Positions 27,409-37,532 are shown, counted from the first letter of the stretch. The stretch is DNA of 64,000 nucleotides from WTFY01 sp011523795 (GCA_965207475.1 OZ242278.1:1860001-1924000), one strand, 5' to 3'. Numbers and translations: made by a program. The notes: generated by a model from the letters alone, not told the origin.

Positions 27409-28632
27409 ATGACAGGCATTAAATTACCCATATATCTCGATTACAGTGCGACGACACCCGTTGATGCACGCGTTGCAGAATCAATGATGGAATGTTTGAC
27501 ACTGGCTGGAAATTACGGAAACCCGGCTTCGCGCAGTCACAGCTTTGGCTGGGATGCGGAAAAGGCAGTGGAGACTGCCAGGGCAAATGTGGCCGCACTC
27601 ATCAACGCGGGCCCGAAGGAGATTGTCTGGACCAGTGGAGCTACTGAATCGGACAATCTGGCTATAAAAGGTGCTGCACACTTTTACCAAAAAAAAGGCA
27701 AGCACATCATCACCTGCAAGACCGAGCACAAGGCTGTGCTGGATACCTGCAGGCAGCTGGAGCGCGAGGGCTTCGAGGTGACCTACCTTGCACCGCGCGA
27801 TACCGGCCTGCTGGATCTCGATGATCTGAGGGCTGCAATCCGGGACGACACGATCCTGTTTTCGGTCATGCATGTGAACAATGAGATCGGTGTCATACAG
27901 GATATCGAGGCAATTGGCGAAATTGCCCGGGAGCACAAGATCACATTCCATGTGGATGCTGCACAAAGTCCGGGCAAGGTGGCGATCGACGTGGAAGCCA
28001 TGAAGGTTGACCTCATGAGCCTGTCGGCTCACAAGGCGTACGGTCCCAAGGGTATCGGAGCCCTGTATGTGCGCAGAAAGCCGCGTGTCAGGATTGAGGC
28101 CCAGATGCACGGTGGCGGCCATGAGCGGGGCATGCGCTCCGGCACCCTGCCGACACACCAGATCGTGGGGATGGGTGAGGCATTCCGGATCGCCAGGGAA
28201 GAGATGGCTGCGGATAACGAGCGTATTTTCATGCTGCGAAACAGATTGCTGAATGGCCTGAGGGAGATTGATGAAATCTACATCAACGGAGACCTCGAGC
28301 AGCGGATCCCGGGCAATCTCAATGTCAGTTTCAACTTCATTGAAGGCGAAAGCCTGATCATGGCCCTCAAGGATATTGCGGTGTCATCGGGTTCGGCATG
28401 CACCAGCGCATCGCTTGAACCAAGCTACGTGCTGCGTGCCCTGGGTCGTGATGATGAACTCGCACACAGCTCGATTCGGTTTACAATCGGCCGGTTTACT
28501 ACTGCGGAGGAAATCGACTACGCGATTCAACTGATCAAGGACTCAGTGGTCAAGTTGCGCGACCTTTCTCCCTTGTGGGAAATGCACAAGGAAGGCATCG
28601 ATCTCAAGACCGTCGAGTGGGCCGCCCATTAA
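27409..28632 (+). CDS. iscS: Cysteine desulfurase IscS
   Basis: IscS takes sulfur from cysteine for Fe-S clusters and tRNA thiolation. The product (407 aa) has the N-terminal block IYLDYSATTPVDARV, the PLP lysine K209 in SAHKAYGPKG, and the active-site cysteine C331 in SSGSACTSASLEPSYVL, ending with the flexible C-terminal tail used for IscU binding. The ATG at 27409 follows AGGAA; an in-frame start further up would overlap iscR. Confidence 0.97.
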   Translation: MTGIKLPIYLDYSATTPVDARVAESMMECLTLAGNYGNPASRSHSFGWDAEKAVETARANVAALINAGPKEIVWTSGATESDNLAIKGAAHFYQKKGKHIITCKTEHKAVLDTCRQLEREGFEVTYLAPRDTGLLDLDDLRAAIRDDTILFSVMHVNNEIGVIQDIEAIGEIAREHKITFHVDAAQSPGKVAIDVEAMKVDLMSLSAHKAYGPKGIGALYVRRKPRVRIEAQMHGGGHERGMRSGTLPTHQIVGMGEAFRIAREEMAADNERIFMLRNRLLNGLREIDEIYINGDLEQRIPGNLNVSFNFIEGESLIMALKDIAVSSGSACTSASLEPSYVLRALGRDDELAHSSIRFTIGRFTTAEEIDYAIQLIKDSVVKLRDLSPLWEMHKEGIDLKTVEWAAH

Positions 28633-28699
28633 GGGATCTGGCGGCTTGCAGAAATTGTAGAGTATTAATTCACACGGATAGACACCAGGAGACGTTAAC

Positions 28700-29104
28700 A
28701 TGGCATACAGTGACAAAGTGTTGGACCACTATGAAAACCCGCGCAACGTAGGGTCGTTTGACAAGGACGACCAAAGCGTCGGTACAGGCATGGTAGGCGC
28801 ACCGGCATGCGGCGATGTGATGAAGCTGCAAATCAAGATCAGCGATGACGGTGTAATTGAGGATGCTAAGTTCAAGACTTACGGTTGTGGCTCTGCCATA
28901 GCTTCATCCAGCCTGCTGACCGAGTGGGTCAAGGGCAAAACCCTCGACGAGGCTTCTGAAATCAAGAACACGGACATTGCAGAAGAGTTGGCCTTGCCCC
29001 CTGTGAAGATCCACTGTTCAGTGCTTGCAGAAGATGCAATCCGGGCAGCCATCGATGATTTCAAGTCCAAGTCTGCAGGCATCGTTCGAGAGAAAGTTGT
29101 GTAA
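28700..29104 (+). CDS. iscU: Fe-S cluster scaffold IscU
   Basis: IscU (134 aa) is the scaffold on which [2Fe-2S] clusters are built. The ligands C37, D39, C63 and C106 are all present, and the HscA-recognition motif LPPVK stands at residues 99-103. It lies between iscS and iscA in the standard order, with AGGAGA upstream of its ATG. Confidence 0.98.
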   Translation: MAYSDKVLDHYENPRNVGSFDKDDQSVGTGMVGAPACGDVMKLQIKISDDGVIEDAKFKTYGCGSAIASSSLLTEWVKGKTLDEASEIKNTDIAEELALPPVKIHCSVLAEDAIRAAIDDFKSKSAGIVREKVV

Positions 29105-29118
29105 GGCAGTTAAAACAC

Positions 29119-29442
29119 GTGCCTATTTCCCTGACAGACAGTGCTGCCAAGCACGTAAAGACCTACCTTGAACGGCGTGGCAAGGGGATCGGGGTACGCT
29201 TGGGCGTGAAAGCTACAGGTTGCTCCGGGATGGCGTATACCATCGAATATGCCGATCAGATAGACGAAGAAGACCATGTGTTCGAAGACAAGGGTGTCAG
29301 GGTAGTTATCAATCCAAAAAGCATGGTGTACCTTGAAGGGACCGAGCTGGATTTCGCACGCGAGGGATTGTCTGAAGGCTTCCAGTTCAGGAACCCGAAT
29401 GAAAAAGACCGTTGCGGGTGCGGGGAGAGCTTCAACGTCTGA
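29119..29442 (+). CDS. iscA: A-type Fe-S carrier IscA
   Basis: IscA (107 aa, GTG start) transfers clusters to apoproteins. It keeps the three cysteines: C35 in KATGCSGMAY and C99/C101 in RCGCGESF. The gene begins 14 bases after iscU. Confidence 0.97.
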   Translation: MPISLTDSAAKHVKTYLERRGKGIGVRLGVKATGCSGMAYTIEYADQIDEEDHVFEDKGVRVVINPKSMVYLEGTELDFAREGLSEGFQFRNPNEKDRCGCGESFNV

Positions 29443-29492
29443 CCCGGGTCCTGTTCTTTCCCCAGTTATTTCATCTACCGCTTCGATCAGTC

Positions 29493-30035
29493 ATGGACAT
29501 TGATCTCACTCGAAACTATTTCGAGTTGTTCGGGTTTCCCGAAAGCTTTGCAATGGATCAAAAAGAACTGGTAACGAGGTACAGGGCATTCCAGAGTATC
29601 TTGCACCCGGACCGCTATTCAGGGAAAAGCGGACAGGAACAGCGGATCGCCTTGCAGCAGACGGCATTTGTGAATGAAGCGTACAGCGTCCTGAAAAGTG
29701 ACTTGAAGCGCGCACTGTATCTCCTGAAGTTGCAGGATGTGGATTTTGATCCCGATACGGAGACTTCCAGGGATACCGGGTTCCTGATGCAGCAGATGGA
29801 ACTGCACGAGCAGGTGGCAGCCGTCGATGAGGCCGAGGATCCAGCAGCGACCCTTGATGAGCTGGCCGTTGAGTTCAGGCAGCAGCAGCAGGGTCTGATT
29901 TCCAGGTTCTCTGAAGAGTTTGTTCAAGGGAACATGGAAGCCGCGAAGGATCTGGCATTGAAGCTGCAGTTCTACGAGCGCCTAACCGGTCAACTCAAGG
30001 AAAAGCAAGAGAAACTCGAAGATCAGCTTTTGTAG
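29493..30035 (+). CDS. hscB: Co-chaperone HscB
   Basis: HscB (180 aa) brings IscU to the HscA chaperone. It has a J domain with HPD at residues 38-40 (LHPDRYSG) and a C-terminal three-helix bundle. The ATG at 29493 (MDIDLTRNYFELFGFP) fits the family; the frame upstream runs into iscA. The gene ends in TAG six bases before hscA. Confidence 0.95.
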   Translation: MDIDLTRNYFELFGFPESFAMDQKELVTRYRAFQSILHPDRYSGKSGQEQRIALQQTAFVNEAYSVLKSDLKRALYLLKLQDVDFDPDTETSRDTGFLMQQMELHEQVAAVDEAEDPAATLDELAVEFRQQQQGLISRFSEEFVQGNMEAAKDLALKLQFYERLTGQLKEKQEKLEDQLL

Positions 30036-30041
30036 TGAAAC

Positions 30042-31916
30042 ATGGCACTTTTACAGATTTCAGAGCCGGGTCAGTCCACTTCTCCCCATGAACATCGCCT
30101 GGCGGCAGGCATCGACCTTGGAACGACGAATTCACTGGTGGCAAGTGTACGCAGCGGCGTTGCAGACACCCTTGATGATGCAGAGGGCATGGACATACTT
30201 CCTTCTGTCGTACGCTATACCGACCGTGGAGAAGTCATGGTGGGGGCCAAGGCACTGGGGTATGCCACACAAGACCCACTGAACACGCTGGCTTCTGTCA
30301 AACGCATGATGGGTCGTTCGGTAAGCGATCTTGCCACCCTGGAGGGCCATCTTCCATACCGGTTTGCTGACCAGGATAGCGGGGTGCCGCAAATCCTGAC
30401 TGCAGCCGGGCCTGTCACCTCCATGGAAGTTTCGGCAGAGATTCTGAAAACACTGCGGGCACGCGCCGAAGACTGTCTGGGCGGAGAACTTGCCGGTGCG
30501 GTCATTACCGTACCTGCGTATTTCGATGATGCACAACGCCAGGCAACGAAGGACGCCGCCAGGCTGGCTGGCCTGAACGTATTCAGGCTGCTCAACGAGC
30601 CGACTGCTGCAGCCGTGGCATACGGGCTGGACCGCCAGGCTCAGGGCGTGACGGTGGTATATGATCTGGGGGGTGGAACGTTTGATGTTTCTGTCCTCGC
30701 GCTGACCCGGGGTGTATTTGAGGTATTGGCAACGGGAGGTGACACGGCACTTGGCGGTGACGATTTCGATCGCCAGGTTGCTGCATGGGTGCTCGATCAG
30801 ACAGGCCTGGATGTACAGGATGACCCGCAACTCCTTCGAAAGATTCTGGCTGAGGCACGCAAGGCCAAGGAGGTTTTGTCACTGGAAAGTGAAACGGTGA
30901 TCCGTCTGGAGCACGGCACCGAAATCCGGGAGGAAATCAGGCTGACACGTGAAGACTTTGAACACCTGATCGCACCCTATGTCAGGAAGACCATTGCATG
31001 GTGCCGGAAAACCCTGCGAGAGGCGGAGGTTGAACCCCCGAAGGTTGAGAACATTATCCTTGTTGGCGGCTCGACCCGGATTCCGCATGTTCGCAGGGAA
31101 GTACAGGAATTTTTTGGCAGACCTCCCTTGTCGGGAATCGACCCGGACAAGGTAGTGGCCATCGGAGCGGCTCAACAGGCCGATGTCCTGGCGGGTAACG
31201 TTTCAGGTGAGAGCGTGCTGCTGCTCGATGTGCTGCCCTTGTCCCTGGGAGTCGAGACGATGGGCAACCTGGTTTCGAGAATCATTGAAAGGAATACCCC
31301 CATTCCTGTCTCTCGTGCACAGGAGTTTACAACGTTCAAGGACGGCCAGACTGCAATGCGCATTCATGTGCTGCAGGGTGAACGTGAGAAAGTGGAGGAT
31401 TGTCGTTCACTGGCCACGTTTGACCTGACGGGAATTCCTCCCATGGTGGCCGGTGCGGCACACATCAAGGTTACCTTCCAGGTGGATGCAGACGGGTTGC
31501 TGAGCGTACGTGCGCAGGAGAAAACCAGCAGCGTATCGGCCAGCGTCGAGGTCAAGCCATCGTATGGGCTCACGGACACGGAAATTGAAACGATGCTCCG
31601 GGATTCTTTCGAACACGCAGAACAGGACATGTATGCAAAGAACCTGGCAGAAAGGCAGGTCGAGGCGAGGCGGGTGCTTGAGGCATTGCGCGCGGCACTG
31701 GAGAAAGATGGCCAGGCATTGCTGAGTGGTGATGAGCGGGAGAGTATCATGCGTGCCCAATCCGAGCTCGAAGCTGTCAGTGAAGCGGATGATCCGGAAC
31801 GCATCAAGCAGGCCATAGGCAGCCTGGAACGGGCCAGTGAGACATTCGTGGCCCGACGCATGAATCAAAGCGTACGCCGGGTGATGCGTGGCCACCGTGT
31901 AGAGGAGTTTGAGTGA
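30042..31916 (+). CDS. hscA: Hsp70-type chaperone HscA
   Basis: HscA (624 aa) uses ATP to promote cluster release from IscU. The nucleotide-binding domain shows AGIDLGTTNSLVA, VITVPAYFDDAQRQATKDAARLAG split over its usual sites, and ILVGGSTRIPHVR; the substrate-binding domain begins near residue 390 (LLDVLPLSLGVETMG). Its pairing with hscB and its length separate it from DnaK. Confidence 0.96.
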   Translation: MALLQISEPGQSTSPHEHRLAAGIDLGTTNSLVASVRSGVADTLDDAEGMDILPSVVRYTDRGEVMVGAKALGYATQDPLNTLASVKRMMGRSVSDLATLEGHLPYRFADQDSGVPQILTAAGPVTSMEVSAEILKTLRARAEDCLGGELAGAVITVPAYFDDAQRQATKDAARLAGLNVFRLLNEPTAAAVAYGLDRQAQGVTVVYDLGGGTFDVSVLALTRGVFEVLATGGDTALGGDDFDRQVAAWVLDQTGLDVQDDPQLLRKILAEARKAKEVLSLESETVIRLEHGTEIREEIRLTREDFEHLIAPYVRKTIAWCRKTLREAEVEPPKVENIILVGGSTRIPHVRREVQEFFGRPPLSGIDPDKVVAIGAAQQADVLAGNVSGESVLLLDVLPLSLGVETMGNLVSRIIERNTPIPVSRAQEFTTFKDGQTAMRIHVLQGEREKVEDCRSLATFDLTGIPPMVAGAAHIKVTFQVDADGLLSVRAQEKTSSVSASVEVKPSYGLTDTEIETMLRDSFEHAEQDMYAKNLAERQVEARRVLEALRAALEKDGQALLSGDERESIMRAQSELEAVSEADDPERIKQAIGSLERASETFVARRMNQSVRRVMRGHRVEEFE

Positions 31917-31928
31917 GGGAGAGCAAAG

Positions 31929-32267
31929 ATGCCAAAAATCACATTTCTTCCACATGATGAAATCTGTCCGGACGGCATGACCATCGAAGCCGAGCCCGGA
32001 GTCAGCATCTGCAATACGGCATTGGCTCACGGTATTGAAATCGAGCATGCCTGTGAGAAATCCTGTGCTTGCACCACATGCCATGTGTACGTGCGAGAAG
32101 GTCTGGATTCACTCAATGAAGCCGAAGAGAACGAGGAAGACTATCTGGACAAGGCATGGGGTCTGGAACCGGATTCCCGCCTCAGCTGCCAGGCCGTGAT
32201 TGGCGACGAAGACCTTGTGATTGAAATCCCGAAATACACGATCAACATGGTCTCGGAGAGACACTGA
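31929..32267 (+). CDS. fdx: Isc-type [2Fe-2S] ferredoxin
   Basis: This 112-residue adrenodoxin-type ferredoxin supplies electrons for cluster assembly. Ligands C42, C48, C51 and C87 are at the E. coli positions (ACEKSCACTTCHVYV, LSCQA). It starts 12 bases after hscA. Confidence 0.97.
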   Translation: MPKITFLPHDEICPDGMTIEAEPGVSICNTALAHGIEIEHACEKSCACTTCHVYVREGLDSLNEAEENEEDYLDKAWGLEPDSRLSCQAVIGDEDLVIEIPKYTINMVSERH

Positions 32268-32407
32268 TCCGGCATCAGCAAATACCCTTTGAATGCACGT
32301 CAAATACCGTGTACATTCCACTTTTTCAAATGGGTGCAGGTCAGGTTGGTTGTCAAAAGAACCAGGCTGTCCTTTCTCGAAGTCTGTTTGAGTTGTGGTA
32401 GGTCATC

Positions 32408-32608
32408 ATGAGCCTAAAGTGGATCGATTCTCTTGAAATTGCTATTGCGCTGGATGAAGCTCATCCGGACGTGGACCCTCAATATATTCGCTTTACAGAC
32501 TTGCATGAATGGGTCTGTGAACTGGATGAATTTGATGACGATCCTGAAAGGTCCAACGAACGTATTCTTGAAGCGATCCAGATGGCCTGGCTCGATGAGC
32601 GCGACTGA
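32408..32608 (+). CDS. iscX: IscX, small acidic Isc protein
   Basis: IscX (66 aa) binds IscS and iron and modulates sulfur transfer. The product has the family pattern W-x-D-S-x-x-I-A-I-A-L at the start and FTDLHEWVCELDEFDDDPERSNERILEAI split across the middle, and is strongly acidic. It follows fdx after 140 bases, the last gene of the isc operon proper. Confidence 0.93.
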   Translation: MSLKWIDSLEIAIALDEAHPDVDPQYIRFTDLHEWVCELDEFDDDPERSNERILEAIQMAWLDERD

Positions 32609-32673
32609 CTGCCTATACCTTCTGATCCTGCTTGTCTGAAATTCTTTCATAGTCGAACTCGGGAGAATGCGCA

Positions 32674-33102
32674 ATGGCAATGGAACGCACTTTGTCCATC
32701 ATTAAACCTGATGCAGTTCAGGATAACCTGATAGGAATTATCAATACCCAGATAGAAGAGGCAGGTTTATTGATTGTTGCGGCAAAAATGTTGAGAATGA
32801 GCCGTGTACAGGCTCGTGGTTTTTATGTGATTCACCAAGGCAAGCCCTTCTACCATGACTTGGTAGCCTTTATGACGTCTGGTCCGGTACTCGTGCAGGT
32901 CCTGGAAGCTGAAGATGCTATAAATCGTTACCGTAAAGTGATGGGAGCAACGATGTTTGGTAATGCTGAACCCGGGACCATACGTGCAAAATTTGCAACT
33001 TCAACAAAGAACAATGCGGTGCATGGTTCAGACTCCTTGAAAAATGCCAAACGCGAAATCAAATTCTTCTTTGCGCAACACGAAATCTATTCGCGCACCT
33101 GA
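32674..33102 (+). CDS. ndk: Nucleoside diphosphate kinase
   Basis: Ndk equilibrates nucleoside di- and triphosphates through a phosphohistidine. The product (142 aa) has TLSIIKPDAV and the active-site histidine H117 in NNAVHGSDS. Two ATGs (32674, 32680) could start it. The gene follows iscX by 65 bases. Its 3' end overlaps the proposed rodZ start by 59 bases. Confidence 0.96.
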   Translation: MAMERTLSIIKPDAVQDNLIGIINTQIEEAGLLIVAAKMLRMSRVQARGFYVIHQGKPFYHDLVAFMTSGPVLVQVLEAEDAINRYRKVMGATMFGNAEPGTIRAKFATSTKNNAVHGSDSLKNAKREIKFFFAQHEIYSRT

Positions 33103-34219
33103 ATCCCAAGGTCCTTCCAGTGATGATGCACAGGAAGGCAGTTCTCGTACTGGCTCAGAACAGGATCCTAGAAATCAAAAGCTCAGTGTCGGCGGTCTGT
33201 TGACTGAGGCACGTGAACGTGCCGGACTCAGTCAGTCTGAAGTTGCAGCACAGATGAATGTCCTGGTCGAAACGATCCAGGCATTGGAAAACGATGATCT
33301 TCGCAGCCTGCCGGAGCCTCCCCATATACATGATCACCTGCACATGTATGCCAGGATTGTAAAGATCTCGCCCAAGAACCTGAGGCGCATGTTTGACAAG
33401 CAGTATAGCAACGAGTTCGGGTATTACTCCCGATCGCGCAGGAGGGCTGGTCACAGGTCACGTGTGCTATGGAAAATTGCGACATTGCTTGTACTTTTGG
33501 TAGGACTGTATGCCGCCTGGCAAGGGTACAAGAAGTTGCAGGAAGTGTATCTTGCTGAAAATCAGGTTCCCGAGGCAGAATCGGAATTGCCTGCTGACAT
33601 TTCTGAACATTTTGGCGATCCTGCTCCAGCAGCAGTCCACACCGGAGTGCCGGATTCCCAGGGCATACCAAGCCCGGTTGCAGACGACATTCCATCGCAT
33701 GGAAGCGAACACGTTGACCAGGCAGATCCTGCAACGGGTTTGGTAGAAGAATCTCATGGGGCAACGGGTGACACCGGGGTGCCAGGTATTGTGCAGGCCG
33801 CAGAAGGGGGAATGGCAGAGGATACGACCCAGTCATCCCTGGAGCCATCCTATCCAGAGGAAGCCATGGGTAGCACAGCGGTAGAAAGGCATGATGAATA
33901 TCCAGCGAATGAGCTGACTGCGGAGACATTGGCCAGTGGCAGCGAGGATGCCCTGCCGACCTGGCAGGAGTCTTTTTCGCTTACTTTTGTGGAAGAATGC
34001 TGGGTTGAAGTAAAGGATGCAGATCTCAGGCTGCTTGTGCAAGACCTGTTTCAGGAAGGTGGTACCTTGAAAGTGCAGGGAAAGGCTCCGTTTCAGATAA
34101 TTTTGGGTAACTCTCCTGGCGTATTGCTTGAAGTGAATGGGAAGCAGTTTGATCATTCCCGGTTCGTAAGGAGAAAACAAGTGGCAATATTCAGGCTTTC
34201 GGATAGCCTGTTCGAATAA
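33044..34219 (+). CDS. rodZ: Cytoskeleton protein RodZ-like
   Basis: RodZ anchors MreB to the inner membrane for rod shape. The product (391 aa) has an N-terminal helix-turn-helix (about residues 48-115, VGGLLTEARERAGLSQSEVAAQ), one membrane span (about 143-160, IATLLVLLVGLYAAW), a long acidic Pro/Glu-rich linker and a C-terminal DUF4115-type domain (SLTFVEECWVEVKDAD). The ATG at 33044 lies inside ndk; no later ATG precedes the HTH, so the true start may be a rare codon or this overlap. rlmN and pilW, common between ndk and rodZ, are absent. Confidence 0.85.
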   Translation: MPNAKSNSSLRNTKSIRAPESQGPSSDDAQEGSSRTGSEQDPRNQKLSVGGLLTEARERAGLSQSEVAAQMNVLVETIQALENDDLRSLPEPPHIHDHLHMYARIVKISPKNLRRMFDKQYSNEFGYYSRSRRRAGHRSRVLWKIATLLVLLVGLYAAWQGYKKLQEVYLAENQVPEAESELPADISEHFGDPAPAAVHTGVPDSQGIPSPVADDIPSHGSEHVDQADPATGLVEESHGATGDTGVPGIVQAAEGGMAEDTTQSSLEPSYPEEAMGSTAVERHDEYPANELTAETLASGSEDALPTWQESFSLTFVEECWVEVKDADLRLLVQDLFQEGGTLKVQGKAPFQIILGNSPGVLLEVNGKQFDHSRFVRRKQVAIFRLSDSLFE

Positions 34220-34248
34220 GTTCCGGTTTTCTGGAAACGGGAAAGAAG

Positions 34249-35535
34249 ATGTCCGACCGGATTCAATCCATTCGAGGAATGCACGATGTACTGCCGCCAT
34301 CAAGCCGCATGTTGCGGGACCTTGAGCATTCGCTGCAGGATGTGTTACGGCAATACGGTTACCTGGAAGTGAGATTGCCTGTTCTGGAGCAGACTGAGCT
34401 GTTCAGGAGGTCACTGGGCGAGGTGACCGATGTTGTAGAAAAGGAAATGTATACCTTTGAGGATCGTAACGGGAACAGCCTGACACTGCGCCCCGAGGGT
34501 ACGGCTGGCTGCGTGCGGGCCGGGCTTCAGCAAGGAATTCTGCATGGTCAGCCTGTTAGGCTCTGGTATGGTGGTCCATTCTTTCGTCATGAACGCCCAC
34601 AAAAAGGGCGCTATCGCCAGTTTCACCAGATCGGAGCGGAAACATTTGGACTGGCCGGGCCGGATATCGATGCAGAACTCATGGTCATGTGTCAGCAAAT
34701 GTGGCAAAGAATCGGCTTGCCGACCGGACCTGTGCTGGAGATCAACAGCCTTGGTACCCTGCAGGCCAGGCAGAGTTACCGGGCAACCCTGACCGAATAC
34801 CTGAAGCAGCATGAAAGCAGGCTGGGCACACAGGAACAACAGCGCCTGCACACCAATCCCATGCGTATACTGGACAGCAAGAACCCGGATATCCAGGATG
34901 TAATTCGCAATGCGCCCAGCTTGTCAGAGCATCTGGATCCGGAGTCATTTGAACATTTTGAGGGTCTGAAGGCACTGCTGCACACTGCAGGCATCCAGTA
35001 TCACGTTAACCCGCAACTGGTTCGCGGGCTGGATTACTACAGCAAGACAGTTTTTGAGTGGGTGGTACCTGAACTGGGTGCCCAAGCGACGATCTGCGCC
35101 GGGGGCAGGTATGATGGACTGGTCGACCAGCTTGGGGGGAAGCCGTATCCTGCTGCAGGTTTCGCGATCGGCCTGGAAAGGCTCATGTCCCTGCTGGAGG
35201 CATCATGGGCTGACGATACCGGAATTGATGCCTACATGGTGCTGGCCGGTGACCAGGCAAGCCATGAAGGGATGAGAATCGCGGGCAGGTTGCGGAAGCA
35301 GTTGCCTTCATTGTCTTTAATCGTAAACTGTGGCGGCGGCAGTATGAAAGCACAGATGAAACGGGCAGACAGGTCCATGGCTAAACTTGCCCTCATCCTG
35401 GCCGAGGAGGAGCTCAATTGCGGTACGATAAGCGTGAAGTTTCTGAGGGAACAGCGTGACCAGGAAACGGTGTCCCAGGAAAATCTGGTGTCTTATCTGG
35501 ACAAACAACTCTGCACAGAAGGGCCAAAATCATGA
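34249..35535 (+). CDS. hisS: Histidyl-tRNA synthetase
   Basis: HisS (428 aa) charges tRNA-His. Class II motifs are present: TLRPEGTAGCVRAG, the motif 2 region GPFFRHERPQKGRYRQFHQIGAE, and the histidine-specific block LVRGLDYYSKTVFE. The C-terminal anticodon-binding domain begins near residue 325. The gene ends by overlapping yfgM (ATGA). Confidence 0.97.
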   Translation: MSDRIQSIRGMHDVLPPSSRMLRDLEHSLQDVLRQYGYLEVRLPVLEQTELFRRSLGEVTDVVEKEMYTFEDRNGNSLTLRPEGTAGCVRAGLQQGILHGQPVRLWYGGPFFRHERPQKGRYRQFHQIGAETFGLAGPDIDAELMVMCQQMWQRIGLPTGPVLEINSLGTLQARQSYRATLTEYLKQHESRLGTQEQQRLHTNPMRILDSKNPDIQDVIRNAPSLSEHLDPESFEHFEGLKALLHTAGIQYHVNPQLVRGLDYYSKTVFEWVVPELGAQATICAGGRYDGLVDQLGGKPYPAAGFAIGLERLMSLLEASWADDTGIDAYMVLAGDQASHEGMRIAGRLRKQLPSLSLIVNCGGGSMKAQMKRADRSMAKLALILAEEELNCGTISVKFLREQRDQETVSQENLVSYLDKQLCTEGPKS

Positions 35536-36155
35536 CTCGATTTGAAACGGAAGAACAGCAGGTCGAAGCCCTCAAAAGATGGTGGAAAGAGAATGGTACG
35601 GCGGTAATCATCGGCGTAGTGCTGGCAGTTGGCGCACTGGGAGGGTGGCGAGGCTGGAGCTGGTATCAGGCATCACGGGCTTTTGATGCCTCCGACGCCT
35701 ATGCAGTTGTTCATGGACTGCTGCAGCAAGGAGATGCCCGGTCTTTCGAGATGCAGGCGGATGCGTTGCGGGACAGGTTTGCTTCTTCTCCCTATGCCGT
35801 GCTGACCGCCCTGCAGGAAGCCAAGATGCATGCCGCCAAGGGAGATTTGCCGGCATCCGCCGAAAGTCTGGACTGGGTCATCAGGCATAGTGAGCAGAAG
35901 CCTGTCAGGGATATCGCAAGACTCAGGCTGGCACGCGTACTGCTGGCGGATGACAAGCCGGATGATGCCTATGCAGTGATTGACCGGGAATTTCCCGGGA
36001 CATTTGTCTCGCTTGCACATGAAATTCGCGGGGACATACTGGTTGCCAAGGGCGAGTTCGAGCAGGCCCGCCGCGAGTACGACGAGGCCATGAAGTCTGG
36101 ACAGGCGGCGGGTGTTGAATTCCTGCAGATGAAACGCAATGACCTTGGAAACTGA
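35532..36155 (+). CDS. yfgM: YfgM-type membrane-anchored TPR protein (ancillary SecYEG translocon subunit)
   Basis: The product (207 aa) has a cytoplasmic N-terminus TRFETEEQQVEALKRWWKEN, one span (about residues 21-40) and a periplasmic TPR region. YfgM works with PpiD at the Sec translocon. It overlaps hisS by four bases and bamB by 17, so the three are translationally linked. Confidence 0.92.
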   Translation: MTRFETEEQQVEALKRWWKENGTAVIIGVVLAVGALGGWRGWSWYQASRAFDASDAYAVVHGLLQQGDARSFEMQADALRDRFASSPYAVLTALQEAKMHAAKGDLPASAESLDWVIRHSEQKPVRDIARLRLARVLLADDKPDDAYAVIDREFPGTFVSLAHEIRGDILVAKGEFEQARREYDEAMKSGQAAGVEFLQMKRNDLGN

Positions 36156-37368
36156 ACGCAGGGAACCGGCCAAATCTGCAAGGTCCGGACATGTTTCGCG
36201 AATTCTGGTCCTGGCAGGGGTTGTGGGCTGCAGCTTGCAACTGTTTGCCTGCACCAGCCTGCTCGACAAGCCGAAGCAGTGGCTGGATCGGGAAAAAGAG
36301 CCCAGAGCGCCAGCCGACCTGGTGGATCTTGGCCCGGAGTCCCTGAAGGTGAAATCGGTCTGGAGCAACTCAATCGGCAGTCCTGAAAACATCTACCACA
36401 GCTTACAGCCATTCATATCGGGAGACCGGGTCTATGTCGCGGGTGCGGAAAACCGCATCGAGGCCTGGAATCTGTCCAACGGGAAACGTATTTGGTCAGT
36501 GGCCATACAGGAACAGATTTCAGGGGGAGTCAATGGGGGTGACGAAATCGTGGTGGTCGGAACCGAAAGCGGATTGGTCATGGCACTGAACAGTTTCGAT
36601 GGCGAGGAAGTCTGGCGTGCCCCGCTGAGCAGCGAAGTGCTGAAATTTTCGAGTGTCAAGCATGGCGTCATCATTGCCCGCACCAACGACAGCGCTGTAT
36701 TTGCACTCGATGTAGGCAACGGGGATGTGGCCTGGAAAGCAAGCCGCAGCTCACCTTTGCTTACGCTGCGCGGTGCAAGCCAGCCGAAGATTGCCGGCAG
36801 TGCCGTGCTGGTGGGCTATGACGATGGCAAACTGGTGGCACTCAGTCTGCTGGACGGTGAAGAAGTGTGGAGAAACACGGTATCCATGCCTACCGGGAGA
36901 TCTGAGCTGGACCGTATCGCGGACATCGACGGTGAAATTGTCTATCTGGATGACGTGGTCTATGCCGTAAATTTCAATGGTCGTGTCGTAGCAATCGACA
37001 TGGTGACCGGCAGAATGAAGTGGGCTCGGGATATGTCATCCCATGCTGGCCTGGGAGTGGATGAATCCCGTGTGTACGTGGTGGACGAGGATAGCAGCAT
37101 CTGGGCACTTGACAGGACTTCAGGGGCTACCCTCTGGCGGCAGGACAAGCTCCTGTACCGGTCCCTTACGGCTCCAGTGGCTATGGGTGACCATATCGTT
37201 GTTGGGGACTTCAAGGGTTACGTGCACTGGCTGTCCAAGAAAGACGGGCAACTGGCCGGGCGTTACAAGGTATCCGGAGACGCGATAGAGTGTACCCCTT
37301 TCATTGCAGGACAATACGCGTACGTGTTTGCTCAGGACGGATCGTTTGAAGTACTCCAGTCCCCCTGA
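36139..37368 (+). CDS. bamB: Outer-membrane assembly lipoprotein BamB
   Basis: BamB is the beta-propeller lipoprotein of the BAM complex. The product (409 aa) shows repeated W-containing blades (VYVAGAENRIEAWNLSNGKRIW, GDVAWKASRS) typical of PQQ-like repeats. Two lipobox candidates exist: VVGC (Cys30) and LFAC (Cys38); the second leaves a C-T-S start to the mature protein. It overlaps yfgM and precedes der, the usual order. Confidence 0.94.
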   Translation: MTLETERREPAKSARSGHVSRILVLAGVVGCSLQLFACTSLLDKPKQWLDREKEPRAPADLVDLGPESLKVKSVWSNSIGSPENIYHSLQPFISGDRVYVAGAENRIEAWNLSNGKRIWSVAIQEQISGGVNGGDEIVVVGTESGLVMALNSFDGEEVWRAPLSSEVLKFSSVKHGVIIARTNDSAVFALDVGNGDVAWKASRSSPLLTLRGASQPKIAGSAVLVGYDDGKLVALSLLDGEEVWRNTVSMPTGRSELDRIADIDGEIVYLDDVVYAVNFNGRVVAIDMVTGRMKWARDMSSHAGLGVDESRVYVVDEDSSIWALDRTSGATLWRQDKLLYRSLTAPVAMGDHIVVGDFKGYVHWLSKKDGQLAGRYKVSGDAIECTPFIAGQYAYVFAQDGSFEVLQSP

Positions 37369-37532
37369 CCTGCCGCATTTCGCGCAAGTCGTACAGCACC
37401 GAAAGTCTTGAAGCCTGTCCCGGGATCCAGGCAGGGTAGGGGTTTCACCTTGTCATGGGACTGCAGGATGTAAAGTGCAGACCGCTTTCGATACAATAGG
37501 AGCCCGTCAGCTGTGACCGTTCGTAACGACCC